A stretch of 64,000 nucleotides of DNA, taken from contig CAXMMQ010000009.1 of the NCBI GenBank assembly GCA_963693035.2, positions 1 to 64,000 of the forward strand, given 5' to 3'. How positions within the stretch are numbered: the first letter of the stretch is position 1; the number at the start of each line of letters is the position of its first letter. The notes beneath the pieces are model-generated. The model made no database searches. It was not told the origin of the DNA and worked only from the letters and a program-made list of their open reading frames with translations. This DNA comes from Lichenicoccus sp963693035. Its GTDB lineage: Bacteria > Pseudomonadota > Alphaproteobacteria > Acetobacterales > Acetobacteraceae. A program made the translations under genes and the position numbers. This document shows positions 47,333-58,545 of this stretch, piece by piece.

Positions 47333-48629
47333 AACCAGGGGGCCTGAAAGCAGGGCTCCAGAACGGGAGCCCGGGGAGACCAGCCCTGCCGATTCCGCCG
47401 ATCGCGAGCTGGCAGTCCAGTACGAAGCCTATCCCTACCCGGCGCGCGACCCGCGCGACGAGCATCGCCGGCTGATCGTCGGCAGCCCGAGCCATCTGCG
47501 CGAGATCGACCACTGGGTGTTCGGCGCGGCACGCTCCCGTACGCAGCCGTTGCGCGCGCTGGTCGCCGGCTGCGGCACCGGCGACGGCGCCATCATGCTG
47601 GCGCAGCAACTGGCGCAGGCCGGCCGCCCAGGCCATGTGCTCTGCCTGGACCGCTCGCGGGCCGCGCTCGACATCGCGCAAGCACGGGCAGAGGCAAGGG
47701 CGCTCCCGAACATCGCGTTCCGCTTGGCGAGCCTGCTGGACGTCGCGTCCCTCGGGCTCGGGCCGTTCGACTACATCGATTGCTGCGGCGTGCTGCATCA
47801 CCTGCCGGAGCCGGAGCGCACGCTGCGCGACCTGGCCGGCCTGCTGGCGTCCGGCGGTGGCATCGGCCTGATGGTATATGCGCCGCACGGCCGCACCGGC
47901 GTGTACATGCTGCAGGACGCGCTGGCGCTGCTGGCGCCGTTCGATGCCGCGCCGGCGTTCAGGCTCGACGTCGCCCGCCGGGTGATGCGCCACCTGCCGC
48001 GATCCGCCTGGCTGCATGCCAACCGGAATTTCGGCGACCATCTGAGCGGCGGCGAGGCCGGGCTGTACGACCTGCTCCTGAATCCGCGTGACCGCGCCTA
48101 TGACGTGCCGGCGCTGCGTGCGCTGGTGGCGCAGGCCGGGCTCGAGATCGGCTGCCTGCTGGAGCCGGCGCGCTACGAGCCGTCGCTGCTGCTGCCAGAT
48201 CCCCGGCTGCGGACCCGGCTCGAGGCGATGCCGGCCTTCGATCGCGCCGCCGTCGCCGAGGGGCTGCTGGGCAACATGAGCACCCACATCGCCTATGTCC
48301 GGCGTCCTGGCGAGCCGCCGCCGGAGCCCGATCCGACGGCAGCCGGAGCGGTGCCGGTGGCGCGCGAGACGCCGGCCGATGAGATCGCGCGGCAGATCGG
48401 GCCCGATGGAAGCCTGCCGCACCTGTTCGGCCAACTCGTGGTGCGGGTGCCGCTGCCGCCGCAGGCGCGCGCCCTGCTCGGGCTCATCGACGGCGAACGG
48501 ACGGTGGCGGCGATCGGCGCGGCCATGCAGGAGCGCGGCCTGGCGCCGGCGCGTATCGCGGCGGCATGGCGCGAGACCATCGTGCCACTGACCCGGCTCA
48601 ACCGCGTCCTGCTCGCGGCCCCGCTCTGA
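47325..48629 (+). CDS. SAM-dependent methyltransferase with PqqD-like C-terminus
   Basis: This encodes 434 aa from GTG 47325, inside the end of the previous gene. After a Pro/Glu-rich lead comes QYEAYPYPARDPRDE, then a class I methyltransferase domain with motif I LVAGCGTGDGAIMLAQQL, CLDRSRAALDIA, and FDYIDCCGVLHHLPEPE. The last 80 residues (LPPQARALLGLIDGERTVAAIGAAM) resemble a PqqD-type winged helix that often binds peptides. This combination occurs in stand-alone methyltransferases; the substrate here is unknown. The downstream YdcF gene begins 19 bp later. Confidence 0.8.
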   Translation: MPETRGPESRAPEREPGETSPADSADRELAVQYEAYPYPARDPRDEHRRLIVGSPSHLREIDHWVFGAARSRTQPLRALVAGCGTGDGAIMLAQQLAQAGRPGHVLCLDRSRAALDIAQARAEARALPNIAFRLASLLDVASLGLGPFDYIDCCGVLHHLPEPERTLRDLAGLLASGGGIGLMVYAPHGRTGVYMLQDALALLAPFDAAPAFRLDVARRVMRHLPRSAWLHANRNFGDHLSGGEAGLYDLLLNPRDRAYDVPALRALVAQAGLEIGCLLEPARYEPSLLLPDPRLRTRLEAMPAFDRAAVAEGLLGNMSTHIAYVRRPGEPPPEPDPTAAGAVPVARETPADEIARQIGPDGSLPHLFGQLVVRVPLPPQARALLGLIDGERTVAAIGAAMQERGLAPARIAAAWRETIVPLTRLNRVLLAAPL

Positions 48630-48648
48630 GCAGCGGGGCTGGTCTGAC

Positions 48649-49176
48649 ATGCGGCACCTGAGCGGCAGCCGGCCGGTGATCATCATCTTCGGCGCCGGGT
48701 TGCGACCGGATGGTTCGCCGAGTCCGACCCTGGCCGGGCGGGTCCGGGCGGCGCTGGAGCACGCAAGCGGCCTGGACGACGTGCTCTACGTGCCGACCGG
48801 CGGCGTCGGCCTGCACGGTCCGTCGGAGGCAATCGCGATGGCCGCGATGCTCAGGGCGGCGGGAGTTCCCGACAGCAGCATCGCTTGCGAGCCGACCGCG
48901 CACGACACCCTCGCTTCCGTGCTGGCCTGTCGCGCGCTGCTGCGCCGGCTTGCCCATCAGGGCCCGGTGCTCGCCGCCACCAGCGCCTACCACCTCCCAC
49001 GCTGCCTGCTGCTGCTGCGCCTGGCCGGCATGCCGGCGCGCGCGGTGCCGCCGCCGCCGAGGCCTGCCGCCTCGCACTGGCGCAAGCGCTGGTACTGGCG
49101 CCTGCGCGAGGTGCCGGCGCTGCCCTGGGATGCATTCCTGATGCTGGTCGAGATCGGCCGAGGCCGGAACCGGTAG
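48649..49176 (+). CDS. YdcF/DUF218 family protein
   Basis: This encodes 175 aa. DUF218/YdcF landmarks are VIIIFGAGLRPDGSPSPTLAGRV, YVPTGGVGLHGPSEA, and a C-terminal ATSAYHLPRCLLLLRLAGM. There is no membrane segment, so it is the soluble short type. Family members are implicated in cell-envelope or SAM-related steps, but the reaction is not established. It is the third gene of the operon with the OpuAC-like and methyltransferase genes; a 490-bp AT-rich gap follows. Confidence 0.85.
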   Translation: MRHLSGSRPVIIIFGAGLRPDGSPSPTLAGRVRAALEHASGLDDVLYVPTGGVGLHGPSEAIAMAAMLRAAGVPDSSIACEPTAHDTLASVLACRALLRRLAHQGPVLAATSAYHLPRCLLLLRLAGMPARAVPPPPRPAASHWRKRWYWRLREVPALPWDAFLMLVEIGRGRNR

Positions 49177-49663
49177 GGCTGCGTTGTCGGCGGCGTCCGA
49201 GGCGCCTGGAACAGCCCAATCCAGCAATGCGGGCAGCAGTCACGATTTCATAGAAATATTGTATTTTACAAGGGTCTTTCGAAATCATGGCGTGATCGAA
49301 CGAGATAACACCAGACAGCATCACGATCCCGATATTTTTTCGTTATCTAAACGAAAGGATTCAGTTGCGAAACCTGAATAAGGCCGTTAGTGCTGCTCCC
49401 CGACGCTGCTATCGGACTTGTGAAAATCAAACATACGAGACAGCAAAAGGAGCCTTTCAAAACCTGGCCGTACCGGAGTTCGCATCTCTTTAGGACATCC
49501 GGTCGGGATATGATTGAGAATCAGCCATTTAGTCTCTGTCGGCATGTAGCATCAATGGGTTATCGGTCGTTTAAGACAGATCGCCCGCCACATCCCCGGC
49601 AAATCCGTTTCAGCAAGCCAATATCGCGACCAGATCGATTGTCGTTCGGGAGAATTTGCAGCC
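49177..49663. other. AT-rich gap upstream of the GH16 operon
   Basis: These 487 bp are much richer in A+T than the flanks and contain no gene I can support. Short inverted repeats occur at 49259-49271 (TTGTA, TTT, TACAA) and 49338-49356 (TTTCGTT, ATCTA, AACGAAA). The low GC and the repeats fit a regulatory region for the downstream micro-ORF and GH16 gene, or a scar of inserted DNA. Confidence 0.5.
49338..49356. promoter_or_regulatory. Perfect inverted repeat, candidate operator
   Basis: TTTCGTT and AACGAAA form 7-bp arms around ATCTA. It lies in the AT-rich gap about 310 bp upstream of the micro-ORF. No known box is matched. Confidence 0.3.
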
Positions 49664-49795
49664 ATGACGAACTACAGCACAATCTATTACGGCATCGCAT
49701 CGAACACACTGCAAGCAGATGCGTCGCCGGCCGGTAGCAGTGTCCACCATTCCAATGCGGCCCGACTTGTCGCCGCGGCGGGAGCCGGCCGATGA
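49664..49795 (+). CDS. 43-residue ORF overlapping the GH16 gene
   Basis: ATG 49664 is preceded by GGGAG about eleven bases upstream. The frame ends at TGA 49793-49795, overlapping the ATG of the GH16 protein (ATGA). The peptide starts MTNYSTIYYGIASNTLQA and ends in an Ala/Gly-rich GAGR. It has no signal peptide or known domain. The overlap and ribosome binding site suggest real translation, perhaps a coupling leader. It could also be the N-terminus of the GH16 protein separated by a frameshift. Uncertain. Confidence 0.4.
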   Translation: MTNYSTIYYGIASNTLQADASPAGSSVHHSNAARLVAAAGAGR

Positions 49796-52548
49796 GCAAC
49801 GGATCCTTCGATGTCAACTTCACTGACATCAGCTCGCTTTCCAGCACGCCGTTCAACAATGTCTGGGGCGACAGCGACGAGCATTCGCTGTCCTCGAGCG
49901 GCTTGTGGCTCGGCTCCGTCGGCACCGACTACAAGCCGATGGGCATCATGCAGAACCCGACCGGCGCCAGTGCAGGCGAAGGCTACGGGCTCTACAGCTA
50001 CACAGCGCGCTACGAATACGCGAACCAGCCCGGCGGCGACTACCTGCTGCTGTGGCGTGCCGACAACCAGTGGCTGGACAGCGCCGCACCCGGCCTGATC
50101 ACCGAAATGGACATGCTGGAGACGTTCGACAATTCGTCTTCGATGGCTTCCACTCTGCATTACTACCAGGCGTCGGCGGGCAGCGGCAACGGCTACAGCT
50201 CGCACAACATCACCGGCATCAACCTGACCGCGCTCAATGTCTATTCGATGGACTGGGAGAGCGGCTCGCTCACCTTCTACATCAATGGCCGCGAGATCTA
50301 TCAGGTCACCGGCTCGACCGTGCCGAAGGACTATGCCGATGGCGGCAGCAACCAGGTGATGGGGATGGGGGCCGAGAGCGAAAGCAGCCCGGTCGGCATG
50401 TATGTCACCGAGGCGCAGTACATCTCGAGCGCGGACCTCTCGAGCGCTGGCGGCGCCTCCGGCGCGATGGCCGCGCAGATCGGACGCGCCGGCGGCAGCA
50501 GCACGACCACCACCACGACGTCGGGCGGATCTACCGGCACCGGCACGGGCACCGTCACCGACACTGCGCCGATCACCGTGTCGGCCCCCGGCACGGTGAA
50601 GGAAGCCTCGCCGGGCGCCGGCGTCACCGTCGCCGAGACCATCACCGGCACGGCCAACGCCACCGTCTACGAGGCGACCTTCACCTCGACCTATACGGCG
50701 GAGGAGAACTGGACCGCGGTGCAGCTCAACAGCGCCGGCACCGCGACGGTGAACGTGACCTTCGAGCACAGCGGCGATCTCCTGACCGTGGCCAGCAACG
50801 CGTCCGGCAGCGCGCCGGTGAGCGGCTACTCCAGCGCCATCACCATCACCGACGCCAGCACGACGACCACGCCTGCCACAATCAGCGTGTCGGCACCGGG
50901 ATCGGTCCAGGAAGCCAGCGTCGGCGCCGGCGTCACGGTCACCGAGACGATCAAGGCGACCGGCCTCTCCACCGTCTATGCCGAGGTGCTGACCTCGTCT
51001 GGCGCGGTCGAGACCGCATTCCAGGCAGTTTCGATCGGCAGCGGCGGCACCGGCTCCGTGTCCCTGCATCTTGCAAAGACCGGTGACACTGTCGAGGTCG
51101 TCGACAAGACCACCTCGCCGTCGGTCACCGCGAAATCCTCCGCCGTCACCATCACCGATCCGGCCTCGACGATCACGTCGCCGGTGATCACCACGCCGGT
51201 CGCACCGGCGACACCCTCCGGAGCCGCCTTCTCGATCACCTCGATCACCGACGTGAACAACACCCTGGTGGTGACCGGCACGCGCGACATCGGCGAGGCC
51301 TCGACGGTGCGCGACCTCATCAACGGCTCCTACAAGGGGGTCATCTGGGACAACGCCCCCGACGGCTCGTTCACCTACGACCTGGCGGCGCCGACGGCGG
51401 CCGGCACCTACACGCTGGAACTGACGCTGGACTCGTCCAGCGTCACCGCCAGCAAGAGCTTCACCGTCGGCGGCACGGCCACCACCCCGCCTACCGGCAC
51501 GACGACGGCAAAGCCCACCATCGCGGTCTCCGCCCCGGGCACCGTGCAGGAGGCGAGCAAGGGGGCGGGCGTTGCCGTCACCGAGACCATCACCGCGACC
51601 AACCTCGGCACGGTCTATGCCGAGGTGCTGACCAAGGCCGGCGCCGTCGAGAGCGGCTACCAGGCGGTCTCGATCGGCAGCAACGGCACCGGCACCGTCT
51701 CGTTGCATCTCGCCAGCAGCGGCGACGTGGTGCAGGTCGCCAGCAGCCAGACCAGCCCGGTGGTGACCGCGACCTCGTCCGCGATCATCATCACCGATCC
51801 GACGGTGACCACGCCGGTGACCTCGGTCCCGGCCAGCCTGTTCTCGATCTCCAGCATCACCGAGGTGAAGGGCAACCTCGTCATCGTCGGCAGCCGAGAC
51901 ATCGGATCGACCTCGACGGTTCGCGACTTCATCGACGGCAGCTACAAGGGCGTGATCCAGGACAACGCGCCGGACGGCTCGTTCAGCTATACGGTGGGGG
52001 CGCCGACCGGAGCCGGAACCCACACGCTGGAACTGACGCTCGACCAGTCCGGCCTGACCGCGAGCATGAGCTTCATCACCACGGCCAGCGGCAGCACCAC
52101 ACTGGGCACCGTCGCCACCGGCACGGTGGGCAGCACGACGACATCGGGCACCACGATGACCGGCTCCTCCGGCACGTCCTCCACCTCCACCGCCAGCAGC
52201 ACACCGGCGACAAGCGGCCTTTCCATCAGCAACCTCACCGAGGACAACAACCAGTTGCTGATGACTGGCGACAAGGATACTGGCGGCACCAACACCCTGC
52301 GCGAATACATGGACGGCAAGTATCTCCGCGTGCTGCATGACGGCATGTCGGACGGCGCGTTCAGCATGCATATCGCGGACGTCACCGCCGGCGCGCACGT
52401 GCTCACCCTGACCCTCGACGGTTCGAACGCGACCGTCACCTACGACTTCACCAAGCAAGCCAACGGCAGCGTCCAGGCGTTGCTCCCGACCACGACGACC
52501 GCCGGCACGCTGGTCGCCGCCAACCACGACCTCGCCCAGGCCGCGTAA
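49792..52548 (+). CDS. GH16 glycoside hydrolase-like protein with tandem repeats
   Basis: This encodes 918 aa. Residues about 10-220 form a GH16 concanavalin-like jelly roll, with the catalytic E-x-D-x-x-E as ITEMDMLETF (Glu105, Asp107, Glu110) and the downstream WESGSLTFYINGREIYQV strand. GH16 enzymes cut beta-glucans or galactans. Then come six beta-rich repeats of two types in the order A, A, B, A, B, B (about residues 259-889), joined by Ser/Thr/Gly linkers. There is no Sec signal, no RTX nonapeptide and no membrane anchor. Leaderless GH16 proteins such as Rhizobium ExsH/PlyA use type I secretion; a similar route is possible. It may trim an exopolysaccharide. Confidence 0.8.
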   Translation: MSNGSFDVNFTDISSLSSTPFNNVWGDSDEHSLSSSGLWLGSVGTDYKPMGIMQNPTGASAGEGYGLYSYTARYEYANQPGGDYLLLWRADNQWLDSAAPGLITEMDMLETFDNSSSMASTLHYYQASAGSGNGYSSHNITGINLTALNVYSMDWESGSLTFYINGREIYQVTGSTVPKDYADGGSNQVMGMGAESESSPVGMYVTEAQYISSADLSSAGGASGAMAAQIGRAGGSSTTTTTTSGGSTGTGTGTVTDTAPITVSAPGTVKEASPGAGVTVAETITGTANATVYEATFTSTYTAEENWTAVQLNSAGTATVNVTFEHSGDLLTVASNASGSAPVSGYSSAITITDASTTTTPATISVSAPGSVQEASVGAGVTVTETIKATGLSTVYAEVLTSSGAVETAFQAVSIGSGGTGSVSLHLAKTGDTVEVVDKTTSPSVTAKSSAVTITDPASTITSPVITTPVAPATPSGAAFSITSITDVNNTLVVTGTRDIGEASTVRDLINGSYKGVIWDNAPDGSFTYDLAAPTAAGTYTLELTLDSSSVTASKSFTVGGTATTPPTGTTTAKPTIAVSAPGTVQEASKGAGVAVTETITATNLGTVYAEVLTKAGAVESGYQAVSIGSNGTGTVSLHLASSGDVVQVASSQTSPVVTATSSAIIITDPTVTTPVTSVPASLFSISSITEVKGNLVIVGSRDIGSTSTVRDFIDGSYKGVIQDNAPDGSFSYTVGAPTGAGTHTLELTLDQSGLTASMSFITTASGSTTLGTVATGTVGSTTTSGTTMTGSSGTSSTSTASSTPATSGLSISNLTEDNNQLLMTGDKDTGGTNTLREYMDGKYLRVLHDGMSDGAFSMHIADVTAGAHVLTLTLDGSNATVTYDFTKQANGSVQALLPTTTTAGTLVAANHDLAQAA
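50566..52458 (+). repeat. Two families of tandem repeats in the GH16 protein
   Basis: Type A units (SAPGTVQEAS, GAGVTVTETI, TVYAEVLT, SGYQAVSIGS, VSLHLA) start near 50566, 50878 and 51517. Type B units (FSITSIT, RDIG, STVRDLINGSYKGVI, DNAPDGSF, TLELTLD) start near 51226, 51838 and 52216. The DNA identity between A2/A3 and between B1/B2 is visible by eye, which suggests unit duplication. The first A and last B are the most diverged. Confidence 0.85.
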
Positions 52549-52597
52549 GTCCGGCGGCCTGAACCCGGCGGCCCTGATCCAGGGTCGCCAACGCGAC

Positions 52598-52659
52598 GAT
52601 GCATCCGCCGTGGCGCACCGGAATTTCAGACTCCAGGAACGCCACGGCGGAGTTGCATC
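52598..52659 (+). promoter_or_regulatory. Long hairpin directly before the OGFr gene start
   Basis: Left arm 52598-52615 and right arm 52640-52659 can pair over 18 base pairs (6 outer, then 12 inner), broken only by a two-base bulge. The loop is 24 bases. The right arm contains the GGAG that would serve as the ribosome binding site, seven bases from ATG 52660. A translational on/off structure or an attenuator after the GH16 gene are both possible. There is no U-run. Confidence 0.6.
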
Positions 52660-53196
52660 ATGGCCGCACCGAACTCGCACATCCTCGACTTCCTGCGCGG
52701 GAGCCGCACCGACACCGGCAGCCACAGCATCGGGCAGATCCAGGCCTGGGACGACAGCAGACTCGAGGCGGTGCACGACTACATCCAGTGGCTGTTCCCG
52801 CTGCCCGAGGCGAGCGGCTTCAACCCGGACGCCCCCATCCTGACGCAATCCGACATCGCGCACCTCAAGCGCGAACCGGCCCTGCAGGACGCCCTGCGCC
52901 GCTCCTGGCAGCGCATGCTGGCATTTTATCGCCTGGACGCGCTGGGGCAGCCGGGCGCCTCCGCCTCCGACCTCGACGTGGCGACGGTGATCCACGCGCC
53001 CTGGATGCGCCCGGGCGACCACAACATGCTGCGCATCAGCCGGATGCTGCGCTGCCTGGCGCTGGCCGGGCTGGCCCGCGAGTCGGCGCTGACGCTGGCC
53101 GGGCTGGAGCGGGTGTTCGCCGATCCGGCCGGTGCCAGGGCGATCGGCGCGCGCAGCCTGGGCTACTGGCGCGACGCCGCCGCCGCCCGGATCTGA
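52660..53196 (+). CDS. Opioid growth factor receptor-like (OGFr_N) domain protein
   Basis: This encodes 178 aa from ATG 52660. It is almost entirely an OGFr_N domain: ILDFLRGSRTDTGSHSIGQI, then WDDSRLEAVHDYIQWLFPLPE (the family signature), SGFNPDAPILTQSD, and LRISRMLRCLALAGL. The domain was named from a vertebrate receptor but is common in bacteria, where its role is unknown. No signal peptide or membrane helix. The start is sequestered by a hairpin. It is followed by a methyltransferase gene. Confidence 0.88.
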   Translation: MAAPNSHILDFLRGSRTDTGSHSIGQIQAWDDSRLEAVHDYIQWLFPLPEASGFNPDAPILTQSDIAHLKREPALQDALRRSWQRMLAFYRLDALGQPGASASDLDVATVIHAPWMRPGDHNMLRISRMLRCLALAGLARESALTLAGLERVFADPAGARAIGARSLGYWRDAAAARI

Positions 53197-53272
53197 CGGC
53201 AGCAGGACAAAGCTGGCCACCGGCCGGCGTTCCGTGCTTCATGTCGTCCTCGTATCAACCAGAGGCCAGAGG

Positions 53273-54157
53273 GTGCAGCCCGCTCAGCACGCAGCGGACA
53301 GGCTGCACAGGACGTTCCAGGACCGCAGCGACCAGGATTGGCTCGACATCCTGGTGAGCAGCCTGCGCATCCCGGAGATCGAGGGCGTGCCGATGCCGCT
53401 GTTTCCTCCCGAGGAGATGCAGCGCGAGATGCATGGCCATAGCGGCGAGGTCTCGCTGCACGAGGCGCACGCCTTCTTCCGCGAGGTGAAGGCGTATGCC
53501 GGCTATGCCGGCCGCCCGCTCGAGCCGACGCGCACCCTGCTGGATTTCGGTTGCGGCTGGGGCCGTATGCTGCGGCTGTTCATGAAGGACATCCATCCCG
53601 ACAACCTGTACGGCATCGACAGCACCTCGCGCTTCATCACCGAGGCACGTCGCTGCAATTCGGATGTGAACTTCCTCGCCTGCCAGGTGGCGCCACCGAC
53701 CATAATGCAGGAAGCCAGCCTCGACATGATCGTGTCGTGGTCGGTGTTCAGCCATCTCGACGAATTCCTCGCGACGAGATGGATGGAGGAGTTCGGACGC
53801 CTGCTCAAGCCGGGCGGCCTGCTGATGGTCACCACCCAGAGCCGGCGCTTCATCGCCTTCTGCGCCGAGATGCGGCTGCGCCGGGCGTCCGGCATCAAGC
53901 TCGAGCATGGCTGGTACGAGGCCTGCGCCAACGCCTTTACCGACGAGGCGCACGAGAACGCCCGCTACGAGGCCGGCCAGTTCCTGCATGCGGCCTCCGC
54001 GGCGCGTCCCAACCCGCTGTCGCACTACGGCGAGGCGATCATCCCGCGCGGCTACGTGGTCAAGCACTGGGGCCACCTGTTCCGGCTGGTCGAGTTCCTC
54101 GACAACCCGGCACGGCTGCCGCAGGTGCTGGTGGTGCTGCAGAAGCCGGGCGCCTGA
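53273..54157 (+). CDS. SAM-dependent methyltransferase
   Basis: This encodes about 294 aa if GTG 53273 is used (AGAGG six bases upstream); GTG 53234 is an alternative. Earlier in-frame starts lie inside the OGFr gene. Class I motifs are LLDFGCGWGRMLRLFM (motif I), YGIDSTSRFITEARR, SLDMIVSWSVFSHLDE and RLLKPGGLLMVTTQS. The C-terminal part has GEAIIPRGYVVKHWGHLF, common in glycan-associated methyltransferases. It is the last gene before the glycine riboswitch. The target is unknown. Confidence 0.83.
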   Translation: MQPAQHAADRLHRTFQDRSDQDWLDILVSSLRIPEIEGVPMPLFPPEEMQREMHGHSGEVSLHEAHAFFREVKAYAGYAGRPLEPTRTLLDFGCGWGRMLRLFMKDIHPDNLYGIDSTSRFITEARRCNSDVNFLACQVAPPTIMQEASLDMIVSWSVFSHLDEFLATRWMEEFGRLLKPGGLLMVTTQSRRFIAFCAEMRLRRASGIKLEHGWYEACANAFTDEAHENARYEAGQFLHAASAARPNPLSHYGEAIIPRGYVVKHWGHLFRLVEFLDNPARLPQVLVVLQKPGA

Positions 54158-54187
54158 GAGGCGGGGGCCTGAGAAGTGGGGAAATTC

Positions 54188-54216
54188 TTGACTTTTGTGC
54201 ATCGCGACGCGATCTA
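54188..54216 (+). promoter_or_regulatory. Promoter of the gcv operon
   Basis: TTGACT at 54188-54193 is followed after 17 bp by a weak -10 (GATCTA, 54211-54216). The first paired base of the riboswitch is at 54217, so transcription would begin just at or inside the first stem. The -35 is good and the -10 poor, as is common in high-GC alphaproteobacteria. Confidence 0.45.
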
Positions 54217-54376
54217 GGCGGTGCTGACGCGGGAGAGACCGGTGACACCCGGCGCCGAAGGAGCAACCGCCCCGGAAACTCTCAGGCAAAAGGACCGCCC
54301 AGCTCGAACTTCTGGAAAGTGGCGTCCAGTGCGCCCGCCGACGGGATAACGATCTCAGGCCAACCGACAGAAGGGG
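54217..54376 (+). ncRNA. Tandem glycine riboswitch
   Basis: Two aptamers lie ahead of gcvT. Aptamer 1 is closed by GGCGGT (54217-54222) with ACCGCC (54294-54299), and has the consensus core GGGAGAGACC, GCCGAAGGAGCAA and GGAAACTCTCAGGCAAAAGG. Aptamer 2 is closed by CTTCTG (54309-54314) with CAGAAG (54368-54373), with CTGGAAAG, CCGCCGACGGG and ATCTCAGGCCAACCGACAG. Binding of glycine should switch on the glycine cleavage genes downstream. The second aptamer is more degenerate than the first. gcvT starts 44 bp after the second aptamer. Confidence 0.93.
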
Positions 54377-54419
54377 CACCAACGGACCGGCAGTTCGCCG
54401 GCCAGCGAGGTGTGCCCCC

Positions 54420-55573
54420 ATGGCCGAGGTTTCCGCGCGCACCCCTCTCTACGACCTGCATGTCTCGTTGGGCGCCCGCATGGTGCCGTTCGCCGGCTAC
54501 GACATGCCGCTGCAATACCCGGCTGGCATCCTCGCCGAGCACCTGCACACCCGCGCCAAGGCCGGCCTGTTCGACGTCTCGCACATGGGGCAGATCCGGC
54601 TGCGGCCGCGCTCGGGCGAGCTCCGCGACGCAGCGCTCGCACTCGAACGGCTGGTGCCGGCCGATATCGCCGCGGTCGCCCCCGGGCGGCAACGCTACAC
54701 CCTGTTCACCAACCCGCACGGCGGCATCCTCGACGACCTGATGGTGGCCAATCTCGGCGACCATCTGCTGCTGGTGGTGAACGCCGCCTGCAAGCAGACC
54801 GACCTGCTGCACCTGCGCGCGCATCTGTCCGACGTCTGCGACATCGAGCCGCTGTTCGAGCGCGGGCTGCTGGCCCTGCAGGGTCCCGGCGCCGAGTCGG
54901 CACTCGTCGCCCTGGCGCCCGAGGCAGCAGGCATGAACTTCATGGATGTGCGGCCGCTCGACGTCGCAGGCGTCGGCTGCGTGGTCTCGCGCTCCGGCTA
55001 TACCGGCGAGGACGGCTACGAGCTCGGCATCCCGGCGGCCGACGTGGCGAACGTGGCCAGCGCCCTGCTGGCGCTGCCGGGCGTGCTGCCGATCGGTCTC
55101 GGCGCCCGCGACAGCCTGCGACTCGAGGCCGGGCTCTGCCTGTACGGCACCGACCTCGATGCCGGCACCAGCCCGGTGGAGGCGGCGCTCGAATGGTCGA
55201 TCCAGAAGAGCAGGCGCACCGGCGGCGCCCGCGCCGGCGGCTTCCCGGGGGCGGTTGTCGTGCTCGGCGAGCTCGAGGCGGGTGCCGCGCGGCGTCGGGT
55301 CGGGCTGCTGCCGGACGGCCGCGCGCCGCTGCGTGGCGGCACCAGGCTGTTCGCAACCACCAATCTTTCCGGCACGCCGGTGGGTGTCGTCAGTTCCGGC
55401 GCGTTTGGTCCCAGCCTGAACGCGCCGATGGCGATGGCGATGGTCGAGGCCCGCCACGCCGCCGACGGCACCCTGCTGGTCGCCGATCTGCGCTCGCGCC
55501 CGGTTGCGGTGCGCGTGGCACCGCTTCCCTTCGTCGTCCCCGGCTACAAGCGCACCCCCAAGAGGACAGCAGC

Positions 55574-55577
<4 letters not shown>
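54420..55577 (+). CDS. gcvT: Glycine cleavage system aminomethyltransferase (T protein)
   Basis: This encodes 385 aa. T protein transfers the aminomethyl group from lipoyl-H protein to tetrahydrofolate. Landmarks are LYDLHVSLGARMVPFAGYDM, LFDVSHMGQIRL, and ARDSLRLEAGLCLYG with the folate-site Glu. The TGA overlaps the gcvP ATG (ATGA), so the two are coupled. No gcvH lies between them, unlike the common gcvT-gcvH-gcvP order. Expression should be controlled by the glycine riboswitch. Confidence 0.96.
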
Positions 55578-58477
<2,900 letters not shown>

Positions 58478-58545
58478 CTTCGCCGACGACTTGGTTGCTC
58501 ACGGGTCGCAGCGGCATCCCATCGGCAAACAAACCTCAGGGCCTT

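Noticed and set aside
49390..49737. 115-codon open frame in the AT-rich gap
   Set aside because: No good ribosome binding site, no recognisable domain, and it overlaps the better-supported micro-ORF in another frame.
49687..53220. Very long open frame antisense to the GH16 gene (about 1177 codons)
   Set aside because: Open only because high third-position GC removes stops on the opposite strand; the product is His/Arg/Gly-rich with no domain, and the sense strand has clear homology.
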